NCBI RefSeq assembly: GCF_014839805.1
Contig: NC_051120.1
Span: 9,672,001 to 9,736,000, forward strand
DNA length: 64,000 nt
DNA from: Manduca sexta
Lineage: Eukaryota; Arthropoda; Insecta; Lepidoptera; Sphingidae
Direction: 5' to 3'
This document shows, in pieces, positions 38,111 to 50,375 of this stretch. Numbering within the stretch: position 1 is the stretch's first letter; each line of letters opens with the position of its first letter. The notes beneath the pieces were generated by a model. That model was not told the origin of the DNA, made no database searches, and worked only from the letters and a program-made list of their open reading frames with translations. The translations under genes and the position numbers were made by a program.

Positions 38111-38500
38111 ATTTCTTAGGATGTCTCAGATATACTTATAATATTTATTATTTTACTAATAGCAAACCACACCGTCTGTATTAATTTATAGTCATTGAGG
38201 TATTGGAGAAGACCTTCCCCGCGACCAGAGCCGCGAGCAAAACCAACTTACAATATCGAAAATACTGCACTTAAGTCTCCAATAAACACAAAAGTCTATC
38301 GTCAAATCAATAAGCTATCAAAAGTTAATCTATTAATCTAAAGCTGAAATAATAGCCTATTACCCGCCCGCGCAAATAGCTATTATAAAGTCTAGACCTT
38401 CAAATTAACACTAAAAATTCTATTAACTTCGGTATCTTATAACGGTTAAATGGCTTGACCATTGGCTAAGTAAGATTCATCAACTGAATGTAAAGTGTAT

Positions 38501-38605
38501 ATAATAATAATAATATCAGCCCTGTTTATATATCGTCCCACTTTTGGGCACGGGCCTCCTCTACTATTGAGAGGGATTAGGCCTTAGTCCACCACGCTGG
38601 CCTAT
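38501..38605 (-). repeat. SINE-A 3' end fragment
   Basis: ATAATATCAGCCCTG (tail), GGGCACGGGCCTCCTCTACT and GGCCTTAGTCCACCACGCTG match the last 100 bp of SINE-A in reverse. It lies directly against a family E-related repeat. Confidence 0.75.
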
Positions 38606-38624
38606 CCACCACGCAAAGTGTATA

Positions 38625-38777
38625 TATTTTCCCGGAATGGAAAGTAGCCTATAACCTTCCCAAGGTTTTAAACTATATCCATACCAAATTTCATAAAAAT
38701 TTGTTCAGTAGATTCTGAGAAAATCGATAACATACAGACAGACAGAAGAGGGGACTTTGTTTTATACTATGTAGTGA
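38625..38777 (+). repeat. Family E-related repeat, 3' part
   Basis: TATATATTTTCCCGGAATGG, AAAGTAGCCTATAACCTTCC, ACCAAATTTCATAAAAATTT, GAAAATCGATAACATACAGA and GGGGACTTTGTTTTATACTA-TGTAGTGAT. It preserves the uninterrupted version of the site where a LINE fragment inserted at 3702. Confidence 0.7.
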
Positions 38778-41099
38778 TATTGACATTAAAGATATTTTAT
38801 GCCCTAACTTTCAGCTGTTCATCCACTAACTGTATAAATTATTATGAAAACATGTCATTGGCCATCGTTAATTATAATCTACACATCTAAAGTGTTATTT
38901 ATTTTAGACTAGACCCGACAGACGTTGTCCCGTCTTAACTATGAATTTGCAGCGCTCATTCTGTCCATCGCTGACAGTTGTTTCAAACAATTGACAGTTA
39001 TATAAATTTCGTATTTTTGTTAAGTTTTCTTAAATTTTATAATTTTCCGCGCAATTTTTTGAATTTTTTCTTTCATAAGAACCTTCTCCTGGCGATAATA
39101 AATACAACAAAAAAAAATAGTGAAATCGATCCAGTCGTCCACGCGTGACGGCGCGGCGTGAACAAGGGAAATAGGGATTCATTTTTATATATATAGATGT
39201 AACTTTTCTTATAATAAATAAATCATATTTAAGTGTAAAAGTTTTATTTGGTAAATCAATCGAATCAAACTCCAAACGACTCAAAAACTTAACCTCGGTT
39301 TTATAGACAAAATAATTAAATTAATAACACCTTAACTAAACACTTCATTCTCGTGTACTGTACCTGCGGGCACCGAAACGAAGTCTATTAAAGCAAAAAT
39401 ATAATCATATCGAGCTGAATAATTTGGCTAGCGTTGTAGAAACGTAACGAAGGCATGATCCGTATCTGGCATTCAAACCGTGAAGAGTGATTTGAACGCG
39501 AAGAGTTCCGTACACAAATACAAGTATTGTTTTAATTTTAATTAACAAAGGAGGCCAATAATTTTAGAATCACCAGATATCGCACAGAGGGACAATGATT
39601 ACTGTACTACTATTATTTGTGATTTATATGCTATGAATTTAAATAATGGCGGCTGTCTATTTATCGAATACTAAAACAAACTATTACACAAGTTATATAC
39701 GAAAATTAAATGTCGTTGGGAAAATTAATTATTATTATACTCACATTTTCTTTTACATTAAATATTATTGTTGTATTCATAAGTCAACAAAATATGTAGA
39801 ATTTGCATTTTTTTTTAAATCACTATCTTGGTCCACTATACAGTTTTTCTGGAGTAAATATTTTCCCGGGATAAAAAATTGCCTATATCATTCAGGAGTT
39901 CAAAATTAGTTTACTAGTTCCTGAGATTAGCGCATTCAAACTCTTTAGCTTTATAATACTAATATTATGAAGCAGCAAAATCTATACTCATAAAGATATC
40001 CGATCATAACCAAATCCTAGTAACAACAAAGGTAATGAACCTTATTCCTTACTATTTATCTCTCGCTAAATGGCGCTATATTTTTTATCAGCTCTTTGTA
40101 TGTCGGATAGACAGAAATCGTGGTATGAGTATTCTAAATATATCATAAACAGACGCCTCGACGTGGCCCAAGCTCGTTGGTAAGCATCAATAAGGTTCAG
40201 TTAATACTCTGAGTGCGGAACTCAAAAAACATAGCTCCTGGCCACAATTACGCCCACATGAATAACTTCGAGACGGTGGTACTTCGTGAGTAACACAATT
40301 ATTTACCATTAACTTCTGATCGCGACTGCGCCTGCGTAAGTTACGAAAAAATATAACACTCTGTATTAATCTGTCTATTATAATTTTTAATTTCAGAATA
40401 GTGTTTCCAGAGATCCTGTTTAGAGAAATAAAGACTTTGCTATTGAATAAACATTAATTAATTATATTATTGTAATTCTATATAGGCAATAATAGATTTT
40501 TTATTTGATCTTTAAATAGATGACGCTGGCGTCTTTTAGGTGGTACTATAGATCGCTACAGTGATTTAGAGTCTTGAAACAGGAAAGACTGTTCACACGA
40601 GTGAGGCCGCGAGCGACACCTAGTTTATCAACGAGGCATGAAAAGGTCCAATTGTTTTAAATGCACCTGATTTCCAGTGAAGATACTAATGTAGTATCAT
40701 CAAATATGACCCAAAAGAAACTGAACAAGAACCTAAATTGATTTTCGCATATTAACCGTATAATCTTGATATTATTATGTAAGAAAAAACAAGAGTACAA
40801 TATATAATATACAGCCTCTCCGATCAGATAAAATATTCAAAAACAACCAAAAGTTTCAGACACGTTTACCCACGATGCAACAACCGCAAAAAACTAAACC
40901 AATCGTTTAATACCAAAAAACTATAATTTATTCCGTAAAACATTTTTACATAACTCTACGATAGGGCTGCCATACGTCCCGGCATGCCGAGATATATTTA
41001 GTTGCCCCGGTTTTGATTTAAAAATGTAGTTTATTGATGCTGATACGCATGACGCGAAGCAACAAATAACTGATTGTTTATCAAAGTTTGTCATTTTTG
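38778..41099. other. AT-rich intergenic DNA without a recognised gene
   Basis: Contains a diverged family E-like piece on minus (about 39830-39965, with TATTTTCCCGGGATAAAAAA and TCCTGAGATTAGCGCATTCA) and otherwise nothing I can assign. The 87-codon ORF at 39646-39909 is lysine/tyrosine-rich AT-composition reading with no motif. Confidence 0.45.
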
Positions 41100-41404
41100 T
41101 TTATTGCTTTAAATGATGAGACAAGCTTGCCGTTCGCCTGATGGGAAGCGATACGACCGCCCATAAACAGTAGAAACACCATCTAACACCTTGAATTACA
41201 AAGTATTGTTTGGTATTCCACTGCGCTCGCAGTACTAAAACATGAGATGTTAAGTCTTATTATGTCCAGTAGTTACACTGGTTATAATCTCCTTAAAACG
41301 GGAACACAACCGTGGCTACACACTGGTGCTTGACCGGAGAAATAGATAATGCGGTGGTACCTACACAGGCGAATTCTCACATATGAGAGACCTACCACCA
41401 GTTT
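41100..41404 (+). repeat. Family C repeat, full length
   Basis: TTTATTGCTTTAAATGATGA, CTTGCCGTTCGCCTGATGGG, CACCTTGAATTACAAAGTAT, CAGTAGTTACACTGG and TACACTGGTGCTTGACCGGA, with tail hairpin CTCACATATGAGAG and ACCTACCACCAGT. One of the best templates for the family. Confidence 0.82.
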
Positions 41405-41951
41405 ACATAATATCTACATTTCAGCTGATTTTTGCGGTTACTTAATTTTAACAAAAATATTCCTTAGGTGCTAAAGTTAACCCAGTCCTGTTTTATATCT
41501 TCTAAGTAATGCTGTTCGTAAAATAAATGTATAAGCTGACCAAATACAAAAGTCACAACAAACTACGATAATAAAATAATTACTATCTACATTAGCTGTT
41601 TAATAAGATAATTGAATTGTAACATATTGATAATTGAATAAAAACATGAAATTTGAGACCTTAAAATATTGTTAAAAGTTACAAATTCTGACAACGAAGC
41701 CAGCAGAGAGCCCCTTAGTTATTATAAAAATACCTTTTAAGGAACCAGCAGCCCTACAAGTTATAAAACTAAATGCAAAGTCTAGTTTTAACTCTATAAA
41801 AAGCCCAGTAATTTCTGAACAGTAGCTAACCACTAGTTGAGCTAAAGATCAATTTATATAATTGAGTACAAGCATTCTTACGATAAAGTATGTAATGCAA
41901 ATATTTATTTTCTGACTACGATGGAGCCTTTTTTATAATACTTATTTTAAG

Positions 41952-42105
41952 ACCGCCGTGGTGGTGTAGTTATGTTACAGTACGAGCAATGCGGTAGTCT
42001 CGGATACGATCCCCGGGTCGGACAAAGTGATATAGGGTTTTTCTATTCTGTATCAGGTCGGAGTCCGAAATTTATGTCCAATATGGCGATAGGCTTGCTT
42101 TCTAT
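41952..42105 (+). repeat. SINE-B copy, 3' truncated
   Basis: The head is GCCGTGGTGGTGTAGTTATG and box B-like ATACGATCCCCGGGTCGGAC, with body CTGTATCAGGTCGGAGTCCG and CAATATGGCGATAGGCTTGC, then it stops. Confidence 0.75.
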
Positions 42106-42954
42106 AAACCTAAAAACAAAAACATTGTCGATGCTTTTAACTTCAAAGCCAAAAGCAGTATTATACCTATATTCGCACCAAAAGAAATTTGAGGAAATAA
42201 TTTATCTACTAAAAGCCCTGTCACGCGATTTTCAACTTTAATAAAATAATATAAGATATAAAAATCAGTAGGATAGTCTCGAACACCACTATCAGTTTGA
42301 TGTAGATAATCCATCAGTGAATCGATGTTAAATACTTTTACCATTCGTAGAAAACTGTCTTTTAATTAAAGAAGAAACTGGTATCAACAATTATAGGAAT
42401 AAACGTACGCAACGAGAGCTATGAGTTTCCCTTGCTGTCAGGAAAAGCTGAATAAATTAAGGGGCTGCGTAGACTTAGATATTTTTATTCGCAAAATTAA
42501 TCAACACAGGCTTTCAATCGCAAAAAAGTTTTAGTCTCCGCTTTAGTTATTCGATAACAATGTTGTTTTTAAAGTCAAATCTAATAGCCCGCTTTTATAT
42601 TATTGATTTTTTTAAGACGGTTATGCAATCTTTGAAAAGTAATCTATTTATGATAAGTTTCAAAAGTCGGGAACATTGACTCAGATAGTCAATGTAACAT
42701 TGTTTTTAGATACAAACGGATCCGCGCAGACTTTTATTACAAGATGGTTGCTAAGAGACTATTGTTAACAAAACTGTAATTTTATATTAATTATATGAAA
42801 ATAAAATATTCACTGCAATCGCTTGCAACTTTGTCGTGCAATCGCAACGTCTGCGCAAGCCTTAATTAATCAAACCTATAGTACACTTTCTAGGAAACCT
42901 TAATTACTTGTAATCAACTTGAGAGATGTCTTTATATAAGACAAGAGACACAGA

Positions 42955-43170
42955 ATTTTATACCTTCCTGAAAATGTACCGACCGTGCAAAAGAAAGGCC
43001 GTGAGATCGGTTCTCATGAAAATGAGTTGAACTCTGGAGCCTTTAAGAGTAGAGTGAACAGGTTTCTTTTAGATGGGCGTGTACCACCTTCGTCTTCATC
43101 TACACTTTCCATCAGGTGAGATGGAATACTAACGCCTATTCCATTGCAACTATATAAAAAAAAAATGTGT
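42955..43170 (+). pseudogene. LINE reverse transcriptase C-terminal remnant
   Basis: One plus-strand frame around 43030-43150 reads SGAFKSRVNRFLLDGRVPP, a stop, then DGILTPIPLQLYKKK. This resembles the extreme C terminus of some insect non-LTR ORF2 proteins (FKxxVNxxL...GR). It ends in an A-rich tail near 43155-43165, consistent with a 5'-truncated LINE copy. Confidence 0.45.
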
Positions 43171-43181
43171 ATTATCAGATC

Positions 43182-43618
43182 AGTGACGGCCTAAAATCGG
43201 ATGGAGTAGGGGGGAGGTTGAACTGGGCAACCGCTCAAGCACTCGTACTTACACTATGGGCCTTGGGTGGCATCTGAAAGGTAGACCTTTTTAGGTCACT
43301 ACCCTATTACCAACCATATTGTTAAAATCAGGCACCTTTGTTTCTGCTCCGTTCTGAAACTTTGCTAACGATGCTGCTGATCAGACTGCCTTTCCCTTTT
43401 TTTCCTAATCCTCACTTTGGAGTTCGATAATTAAGTATATTTCTAGCATTGTAAGTTTCTTGAGAAGCGATGATGGGTTAGTCAGGTGACCCTTTAATAT
43501 GCTCGGCATCATTACTAAAGGTATGATTTTGATTAACCACCTTCAAAAGAGGAGTAGATTCTCAGTTCAACGAGTATTTTTTTTATGTTTGTTACCTCAG
43601 TCCCTTCGCCGCTGATTC
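43182..43618. mobile_element. Possible hAT-like nonautonomous element
   Basis: The left end TCAGTGACGGCC and right end TTCGCCGCTGATTC are approximately inverse. The left part shares GAACTGGGCAACCG and GCCTTGGGTGGC-type motifs with 25352-25671. It has no ORF and the ends are imperfect, so this is tentative. Confidence 0.35.
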
Positions 43619-43926
43619 AGATCGACCTTTACCCTTCTAACCAAGCATGACACATACACGTAATATTACTAAGACGTTCCAAATTCCTGCACAACGACCT
43701 TAATCCAGAGGTACCGGCGCCAACATTCACAACCCACGCAGACCCTGGCCCGTCACCCAGTATAATGAGCTGCTATAAATATATTGTAATTATATGGTAG
43801 TTTGTTTTGGTTTGTCAATTGATTATTTAGTAGTATTTTGCTTGAAACTATTGGAGTTGTTGATTGTTCAGTGTAGTTTGAAAAATGTAGGGATATCTTG
43901 TTTTACTTCTTACTTTTATTTTTTAC

Positions 43927-44117
43927 TAGCGAACCGCCCGGCTTCGCTCGGGTGCAATGCTGACTATTTAATGGATGTTATTATACATATAAACCTTCCT
44001 CTTGAATCACTCTATCTATTAAAAAAAAACCGCATCAAAATCCGTTGCGTAGTTTTAAAGATTTAAGCACACATAGGGACAGAGAAAGCGACTTTGTTTT
44101 ATACTATGTGGTGATAC
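43927..44117 (+). repeat. Family E repeat, full
   Basis: CTAGCGAACCGCCCGGCTTC, TATTTAATGGATGTTATTAT, CTCTTGAATCACTCTATCTA, TCCGTTGCGTAGTTTTAAAG and TTGTTTTATACTATGTGGTG-AT. It is joined without spacer to a family D repeat. Confidence 0.75.
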
Positions 44118-44355
44118 GGACACAATAAAGTGACCCCACTACATCTAATAGTAAGTTGAGTGGGGTCCAATAGAATGTCGACTAAGAAATATGATTGCCC
44201 CTCGACAGTCGACACTATAATGCTGTTGGAACTGGATATACACGGGCTGATTCCGGAACACGACATACTTATGTGGCTCACTATGGCGAGTTTTCACCTT
44301 TGTGTACGGTGGTCGCTATCTTTACGGATACAAAATGTATCCTACCACCAGCAAG
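44117..44355 (+). repeat. Family D repeat, full length, reference example
   Basis: ACAATAAAGTGACCCCACTA, ATGTCGACTAAGAAATATGA, TGCCCCTCGACAGTCGACAC, GTTGGAACTGGATATACACG and CACTATGGCGAGTTTTCACC, with tail hairpin GGATACAAAATGTATCC followed by TACCACCAGC. Confidence 0.8.
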
Positions 44356-44992
44356 CCATATAATATAAAGTATTATAGTATATAAGTTTTGCCTGCATAT
44401 CCCGCGTGATAAGGTTTTTCCGAGATAAAAAGCACTTAGGTGTAATGTAGCTACCTATCAATAAATAAAAAATCACAATCGGTTCTGTATTAGCCCAAAA
44501 AAAACTACAAACTTTTCCTCTATAATATTAGTATTGATTATAAATGCAAACGTTTGTGAAAATGGGAGAGAATTATAATTTAAACAAACCGCGATAAAAT
44601 CCGTAAAATATGTTTCAATGTCTAACATTCGTACAAACATAAGAAATTATGATTGATTAAATCAAAATGTTAACACCATTAAAATTAAAATCAATAGTGT
44701 TACGATACAAAAATCGTTTACACAATTCTAATCATCACTATCAGCAGCGCCTCGGCCGTGTCACGACTTTTATGGCTGAATATTTAAAACCTTCTTACAT
44801 AAGATATAAAGTTTAGTACCTAATTACCGTCGTATATTTATTAGGAGGCGCTGCGTTGCGCAATGGACAGCGCCATCTGTGATATAAATTTGGAAACGAG
44901 TTAGGGAACGTTAACCCGTTTAGGTTAAGTATTATTAGGATGGTACCAACGGGAGTTTGAAAGGTTTTATGCTCTGGTAAAGTAACTAGAAC

Positions 44993-45085
44993 GCACGATA
45001 GCCCAGTTTGTAGCAGTACTGACTGCCGTGACAAAGTTCCGCAGATTTTTAAATCTGCAGAACATACATACCTCTAGAGTTTAGA
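44993..45085 (+). repeat. SINE-A head fragment
   Basis: GCACGATAGCCCAGTTTGTA, then ACTGACTGCCGTGACAAAGT and CATACATACCTCTAGA, resembles the tRNA-like head of SINE-A. The box B-like motif is damaged. Confidence 0.4.
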
Positions 45086-45129
45086 TTCTAGGCGCTCACT
45101 TTTCGAAGATAAGTATTTCAAGGGTTGAT

Positions 45130-45305
45130 TTGTGGAGGGTGCAGTCTCTGTTTCTTCACCCTCATAGTCTAGTGAGACAACAATCCGACATGACTGAAGA
45201 GAGATCAGGCGCAGGACCAACGGTTTTACGTGCTTTCCAAGACATGGAGGTATCAGACCTATTACTTCCTGGCTCCGAGCTGCGACTGAGTAATATTTAA
45301 GATAT
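45130..45305 (+). repeat. Family H repeat, copy 1
   Basis: CTTCACCCTCATAGTCTAGT, GACAACAATCCGACATGACT, GAGATCAGGCGCAGGACCAA and CTGGCTCCGAGCTGCGACTG are shared almost base for base, in the same orientation, with 60795-60965. The class is unknown to me. Confidence 0.7.
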
Positions 45306-47144
45306 AAAAACAAATGAAATGAATCCAAATCAAATGAATTATAATCTGACTGATAAAAGTGAAATAAATTGACAACTTTACATATCAAACTGACATCTTA
45401 AATTGGTTACTATTATACCTTATATCCTATGAATTATAATTATTATCTGATTGAAAAATCATCTCCAAGTATATTACTTTAGCTTGCTTATACCTGAATA
45501 TTCTAGAAAAATCTATATAGTCTACAAACTTTATTCCAAGTTTATTCATACTGTAGCCAAATTACAACCGAAACCAGATTAATAGGTTATTAGATGCTAT
45601 CTCACGACTGGCATAGCCGCTACAATCATAAATAATATTCCCTCTAAAATAAAAACTCAGCGCTGTAATCATAAGCGCGTCTTATTTGCCTTTGAAAACT
45701 GACTTCATAATTCACAAAGGAACTAATGAGCGAATCACTGCGAAATTTCACACTATTCAAGTTTTATAAGGGTCGGTTTATACATAGAGATTTTGTCCTA
45801 AGGCATAGTTCACACTTTAGGTATTAAAACGATATTAAATATTATTTTGGCAATTTATTCGAATGCATATATCATACTGGCAAATCTAGGAAACAATGAT
45901 GGTATAGATATTAGGTACTTCTAAAAACAGCTCTGAGTGACGGTGCGATGATGAATGAAAAATATCAAGTAGTACAATAATCTCTATTAAACTCAAAACA
46001 CATGAATCTAGATAATAATATTATGAATGTGAAACTATAAGATAATGGATACAATGCGATAGAGACCTGAGAGCCTAGTGCAAAAATCACCAGTAATTTT
46101 AAATAATGATTGTATCCTAATTTTTAAGACAAATAAATAAAAAAAAAAGTATAAGGAATTATGTCGATTACATTTTCACGGTTAAACACCTAAACTTATT
46201 TAGCTAATTTACTAAGCTATGAAGGTGTCTCCGTTTGTGGTAGTGCCAGCTTTAGTGTGGAGCAAGCCGAGTTGCTGCGAGGTCAGGTCCTAGGTAACGC
46301 ACCAAAGGATCTAGAGTGACGCTACGGGATTATACTTGGGACCTAAAAAAAGGTCGCCAGAAAAAATATTTGGCTCGGGACGTCCAAATACCTAAAGCCG
46401 GTCTTAAGCTAGAACCGAAACGAAAATAATAGACTACTTTAAAAAATATTTGACATATATTTATATGTTTTGAATATATTTTCTTTAATTGGCAATAAGT
46501 GGATACCTTATTAATATATTTCATGTAAAAAAGATAGTTAAATAACTTCCAAATAAATAACTTCTAAGCGAAACCGCGAGCAAATTATTTTATTACAATT
46601 TTTAGTTTAATAGATAATTGTGAAAAAAAACCGCTATTTTATTCAAAGGTTTCACTATTCACGCCGAGTATCATCCACGCGCCGTCGCCACGATAAAAAA
46701 AAAATAAAATTCCAAATTCAAAATCCAATCACAATCATTACAAATCCTCATGACAAGTCAATAACAACCGAGTGTAATTGGAACTCTAACAATTGTAATT
46801 TATTCCTATTGCAATAAATAGAGTGTGGTACTAAACTTCAATAGGGCGGTAAATCAAACCACTATGACAATGGGCTGCATATCTTTTGACACTATAGACG
46901 ATTGCTGCGAGCCATTTTGTCGACGATTAATGTATATGCGAATGGTTTAATAAATCTGAACATAATTGATATAAAATATTAGATACGTGAAGATCATGCT
47001 TTAGGTCCGAAGAGGTTAGTACAAAACTAATTGGCACATACAGTCTTATTTATAAACTTGTTTAGCGTTAAGAGGTGGTTAAAAATTGCTTAAATAGCTG
47101 TCAAAAACATCACCGGTTCCTAGTTTAAACCTAATTAAAAAGCA
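45306..47144. other. AT-rich intergenic DNA without a recognised feature
   Basis: No gene, tRNA-like head or terminal inverted repeat seen. The 46620-46817 ORF is a lysine/asparagine-rich composition effect. Confidence 0.45.
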
Positions 47145-47319
47145 AGAGGAAACCTGCATACTTGAGAAATTCTCTATAGGAATTTTGCGAGGGTGTGTGA
47201 AGTTAACCAACCATCACTAGGCTAGCGTGGTGGACTAAGACCTAATCCCTCTCAGTATTAGAGGAGGCCCGTGGTCAGCAGTGGGACAGTATATAATACA
47301 GGGCTGATATTATTATTAT
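47145..47319 (+). repeat. SINE-A 3' half
   Basis: GAGGAAACCTGCATACTTGA, CTCTATAGGAATTTTGCGAG, GCTAGCGTGGTGGACTAAGA, GAGGAGGCCCGTGGTCAGCA, then a (ATT)n tail. Confidence 0.75.
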
Positions 47320-47424
47320 TTATATAAAAGGCAAAATGGTGGTTTTTAACGTACTTACAGGTGATTGAGTAAATTTGTGTTTTAACTAAGCATAACTTTG
47401 CGATATTGTTAAGTAAGACTGATA

Positions 47425-47590
47425 ATGGTAAAAGAAAACATCGTTGGGAATCCTACATACCTGAGAATTCTTTTTAAGAATTTTGAAGGTACGTGAAGTT
47501 AGTCGCACTAGGCCAGCGTGGTGGACTAAGACCTAAAGCTTCAGTAGTAAAGGATGTGCCCAGCGGTGGGACAACACATCTCTGGTATTA
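47425..47590 (+). repeat. SINE-A 3' half, diverged
   Basis: GGTAAAAGAAAACATCGTTG, CCTACATACCTGAGAATTC, AGTCGCACTAGGCCAGCGTG, GATGTGCCCAGCGGTGGGAC. It has the same orientation as the copy 100 bp before it; both lack heads. Confidence 0.65.
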
Positions 47591-48227
47591 TTTATAATTA
47601 TTATCTAACTTATACAAACACAATTTTCAGTCTCAGGCAATACACGTATGTTTGTTCCCCTGAAGACATGATTCATATGTTAGCAGTCATATTAAGGAAA
47701 TGAATCTTGGACCTCAAAGTAAACCTTCTTGGGCCTCAAATTGGACTCGAATTGAACGGCCCAAAGGAAGATCAGAGCTGGCTTTACTGTCAACATATTG
47801 CTGAGTTGGAGCCTTTTATGTAAGAAATATAGTTTTATGTGTTTTTTGTCTGTTTCGTTTCTTAGTTACATGTATGCATGTTGTTTTTGTTGCAAAATAG
47901 TTTTCTTTCTTCTTTTTCTTCTTCAAATAAGGTCTCTCATTTGGTCAATGAAATTATACAAAAATAAGCTTTAAGGTTTTTAATTAAAATCTACAGGAAT
48001 TCAAGTCAAAAAAATAATAAATTGGTAACTACATAAAGGCAAAACACGTACAGCATTAACTAATGCCGGTACGTATATTAAATTCCTTATTTTTTGCTTC
48101 ATACAACGGGAAATGCCGAAACGCTATGAAATATTAATATCAAACCTTGTAATGACAAATGCGTGGAATTTAGTTCATACCAGTTTTTAGTTATTGCTAC
48201 TTACCTAATGTTCATGTTTGAACGTTT

Positions 48228-48360
48228 TGTAGCCTAGCTTAGTGGTGTAGTTTTATGTTGTCGGACTGCAGTGCTGAGGTCTGGGATTCGATCTCCTGGT
48301 CGGTCAACGTGATATTGAGTTTTTCTACTCAGCCCAGAGTGTGGGATTTGAAGAAGAAGG
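48228..48360 (+). repeat. SINE-B head and part of body
   Basis: CTTAGTGGTGTAGTTTTATG, GCAGTGCTGAGGTCTGGGAT, box B-like GATTCGATCTCCTGG, GATATTGAGTTTTTCTACTC. It is cut off after CCCAGAGTGTGGGATTTGAA. Confidence 0.7.
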
Positions 48361-49617
48361 AGTGGAAGTAAAGTTTGTGACTTAGTAGGGATTAATCTCT
48401 GGAACTCCTAAACCGATTTTGAAAATTCTTTCACTAATAGGAAGCTTCATTACTCCTGAGTGCTATAGGGTACTTTTATCCCCGAAAAATATTTATTTCG
48501 GAAAACCATTTTACGCTAGCAGAGCCAGGAGCAAAAGCAGAAAAATAGAAATATCTATAAAATACAACATCTTTTGTTGATTTATGAATACAGAAATTAT
48601 ATTCATATTTTATGCAAAAGGAAATGTGGGTACAACAATAAATAATGTTCCCAACGACATTTAATTTTCGTGTATCACTTGCGTTATATTTTGTCTAACA
48701 AAGCAAAACTTTATAATTATACTCCTGTTCCTCACCTTTACTCCGCTAAAACTCATTCAAAATGACACAAACAATAATGAACTTTATTGTTACAGTGTTG
48801 TGTTTCTTATTATTTCTTGGAAATAACTTTTTGGGAAGTTTATTTACTTATAAGACGCTAGGTGTCGCTCGCGGCTACGCTCGCCTGAAAAGTCCTTTCC
48901 GCTACAAAATTGTCTAAATCAGTGTAGCGACCCATACTGCCACATATGTATACGACAGTAGCAGCATCTGTTGTGGTATTTTCACACCGCAGTTACTTTT
49001 GCGGACCAACATTTCCAATTGTTACTCAGCAACATTTGATAACATAAAGATATTTATTGTTAGTATATGTTGTATAGTATATGTTGAGTAACGTTGCCTA
49101 GCTTATAAAAGTCAAGATGTGGTAATAATCTATAATATTGTTGTAGAGCCTGGGGAAGTTTGATAACATATGCCGTACAACTAGCTTGTTAAAAGTTACT
49201 CTTTGTTTTATTTTGTTAATTTCTCTTATTGGCGGCATGTACACGATAAGTAACATACAATAGTAACTAATAGCCTTAAAAGTTAGAGATAGTTACCTAA
49301 TGTTGTTAGTGTGTTGCACAGAATTACTCCAAAAGGTAACGGCGTGTGGATTCTTTTAAAAAAATATATTAAAAAACTATTATGAGTACCGCTAGGTGTT
49401 CAAGTTGTTTGCCGGCTATGTTACCTTTGGCAAACGAAAGAGCTGTCTAAGACGAAATAACATTTACAATATAACAGGGAAAACTCAACCTGATGGACGG
49501 ACACTGTCCATAACAAAAACATAGAAATAAATTCATGAGAAACTCAATCCAACGATATTGCATGCAGTCGACTCGACTTCTCCGCGGGCTTTGAATAAAA
49601 CCCTATTCTAAACTCTA

Positions 49618-49962
49618 TCACAGCTCAATAAAATTGAAATTCACTAACCCGTTTAAACAAAGGGAATATAAGGCATATTTTACATGCCGACAAATTTGAA
49701 TAATACGATAGGCTACCAGACGATATTTCAATAGATTTGCAATCGTCTTCAATAAACGCGGTAACCGTTTCGTAATACGATCTATATCGGTTGCATTGTC
49801 GCTGTATGCTGATCTATTGTCGAAATAGTGTGCGCCGACGCATTGGCGCCCGGTTGACGTGCGGCCAATACGGCCACCAGGCAGGCGATATTGGCCGCAC
49901 CTTGGTAAAGAGAAAGCTATGACCACGAGCACTAGGTGTTTGATATGTGTTTGAATAGACAT
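49618..49962 (-). CDS. Doubtful ORF with a signal-peptide-like N terminus
   Basis: 114 codons starting MSIQTHIKHLVLVVIAFSLP, which resembles a short signal peptide (basic, then LVLVVIAF) with possible cleavage before CGQY. The rest (GRIGRTSTGRQCVGAHYFDN, then an RLPRLLKTIANLLKYRLVAY stretch) matches no family I know. The part after residue 20 overlaps an inverted repeat (GTGCGGCCAATA at 49859-49870 and its complement at 49891-49902), and an intron acceptor-like TACCAAG|GTGCGG sits in it. It may be a chance ORF in a repeat; no neighbour supports a gene. Confidence 0.15.
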   Translation of the reverse strand: MSIQTHIKHLVLVVIAFSLPRCGQYRLPGGRIGRTSTGRQCVGAHYFDNRSAYSDNATDIDRITKRLPRLLKTIANLLKYRLVAYRIIQICRHVKYALYSLCLNGLVNFNFIEL

Positions 49963-50138
49963 ATTGTGTACGTTGAACGATATATTATATAATAATAGGA
50001 GCTATTATATCCTTATTCACTGCTAGGTACGGACTAGTACTAAGAGAATGTAAACCTTAGTTCATGAATTTGCGAATTGGCGAAAAAACCATAGATGCTA
50101 GTTTGTAATGACTGGTTTTATAGTCCACTTTATAGCTT

Positions 50139-50375
50139 TTGCTCGCGGCTTCGTCCGCATGAAGGTGTTTTCCGGGATTTTTTTTTCCGACTTACTTGAT
50201 ATGTATCGTTATATAATAACCAAATTACCCAAAATCATTATAAATTGTAGCCTATATGGTATTCTCATGTATAATCAATATTACTGTAAAGTTTCATCCA
50301 AATCCGTTCTGTAGTTTTTTGGTGAAAGAGGAACAAAAATACATCACAAACTTTCGCAATTATAACATTATTATG
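50139..50375 (+). repeat. Family E-like repeat
   Basis: TAGCTTTTGCTCGCGGCTTC, GTCCGCATGAAGGTGTTTTC, AAGTTTCATCCAAATCCGTT and TTCGCAATTATAACATTATT are the usual order of this class of repeat. The ORFs at 50108-50498 arise from it. Confidence 0.6.

Noticed and set aside
49859..49902. Rho-independent terminator or operator, from the GC-rich inverted repeat
   Set aside because: The context is a eukaryotic genome; bacterial signals do not apply, and no U-tract follows.
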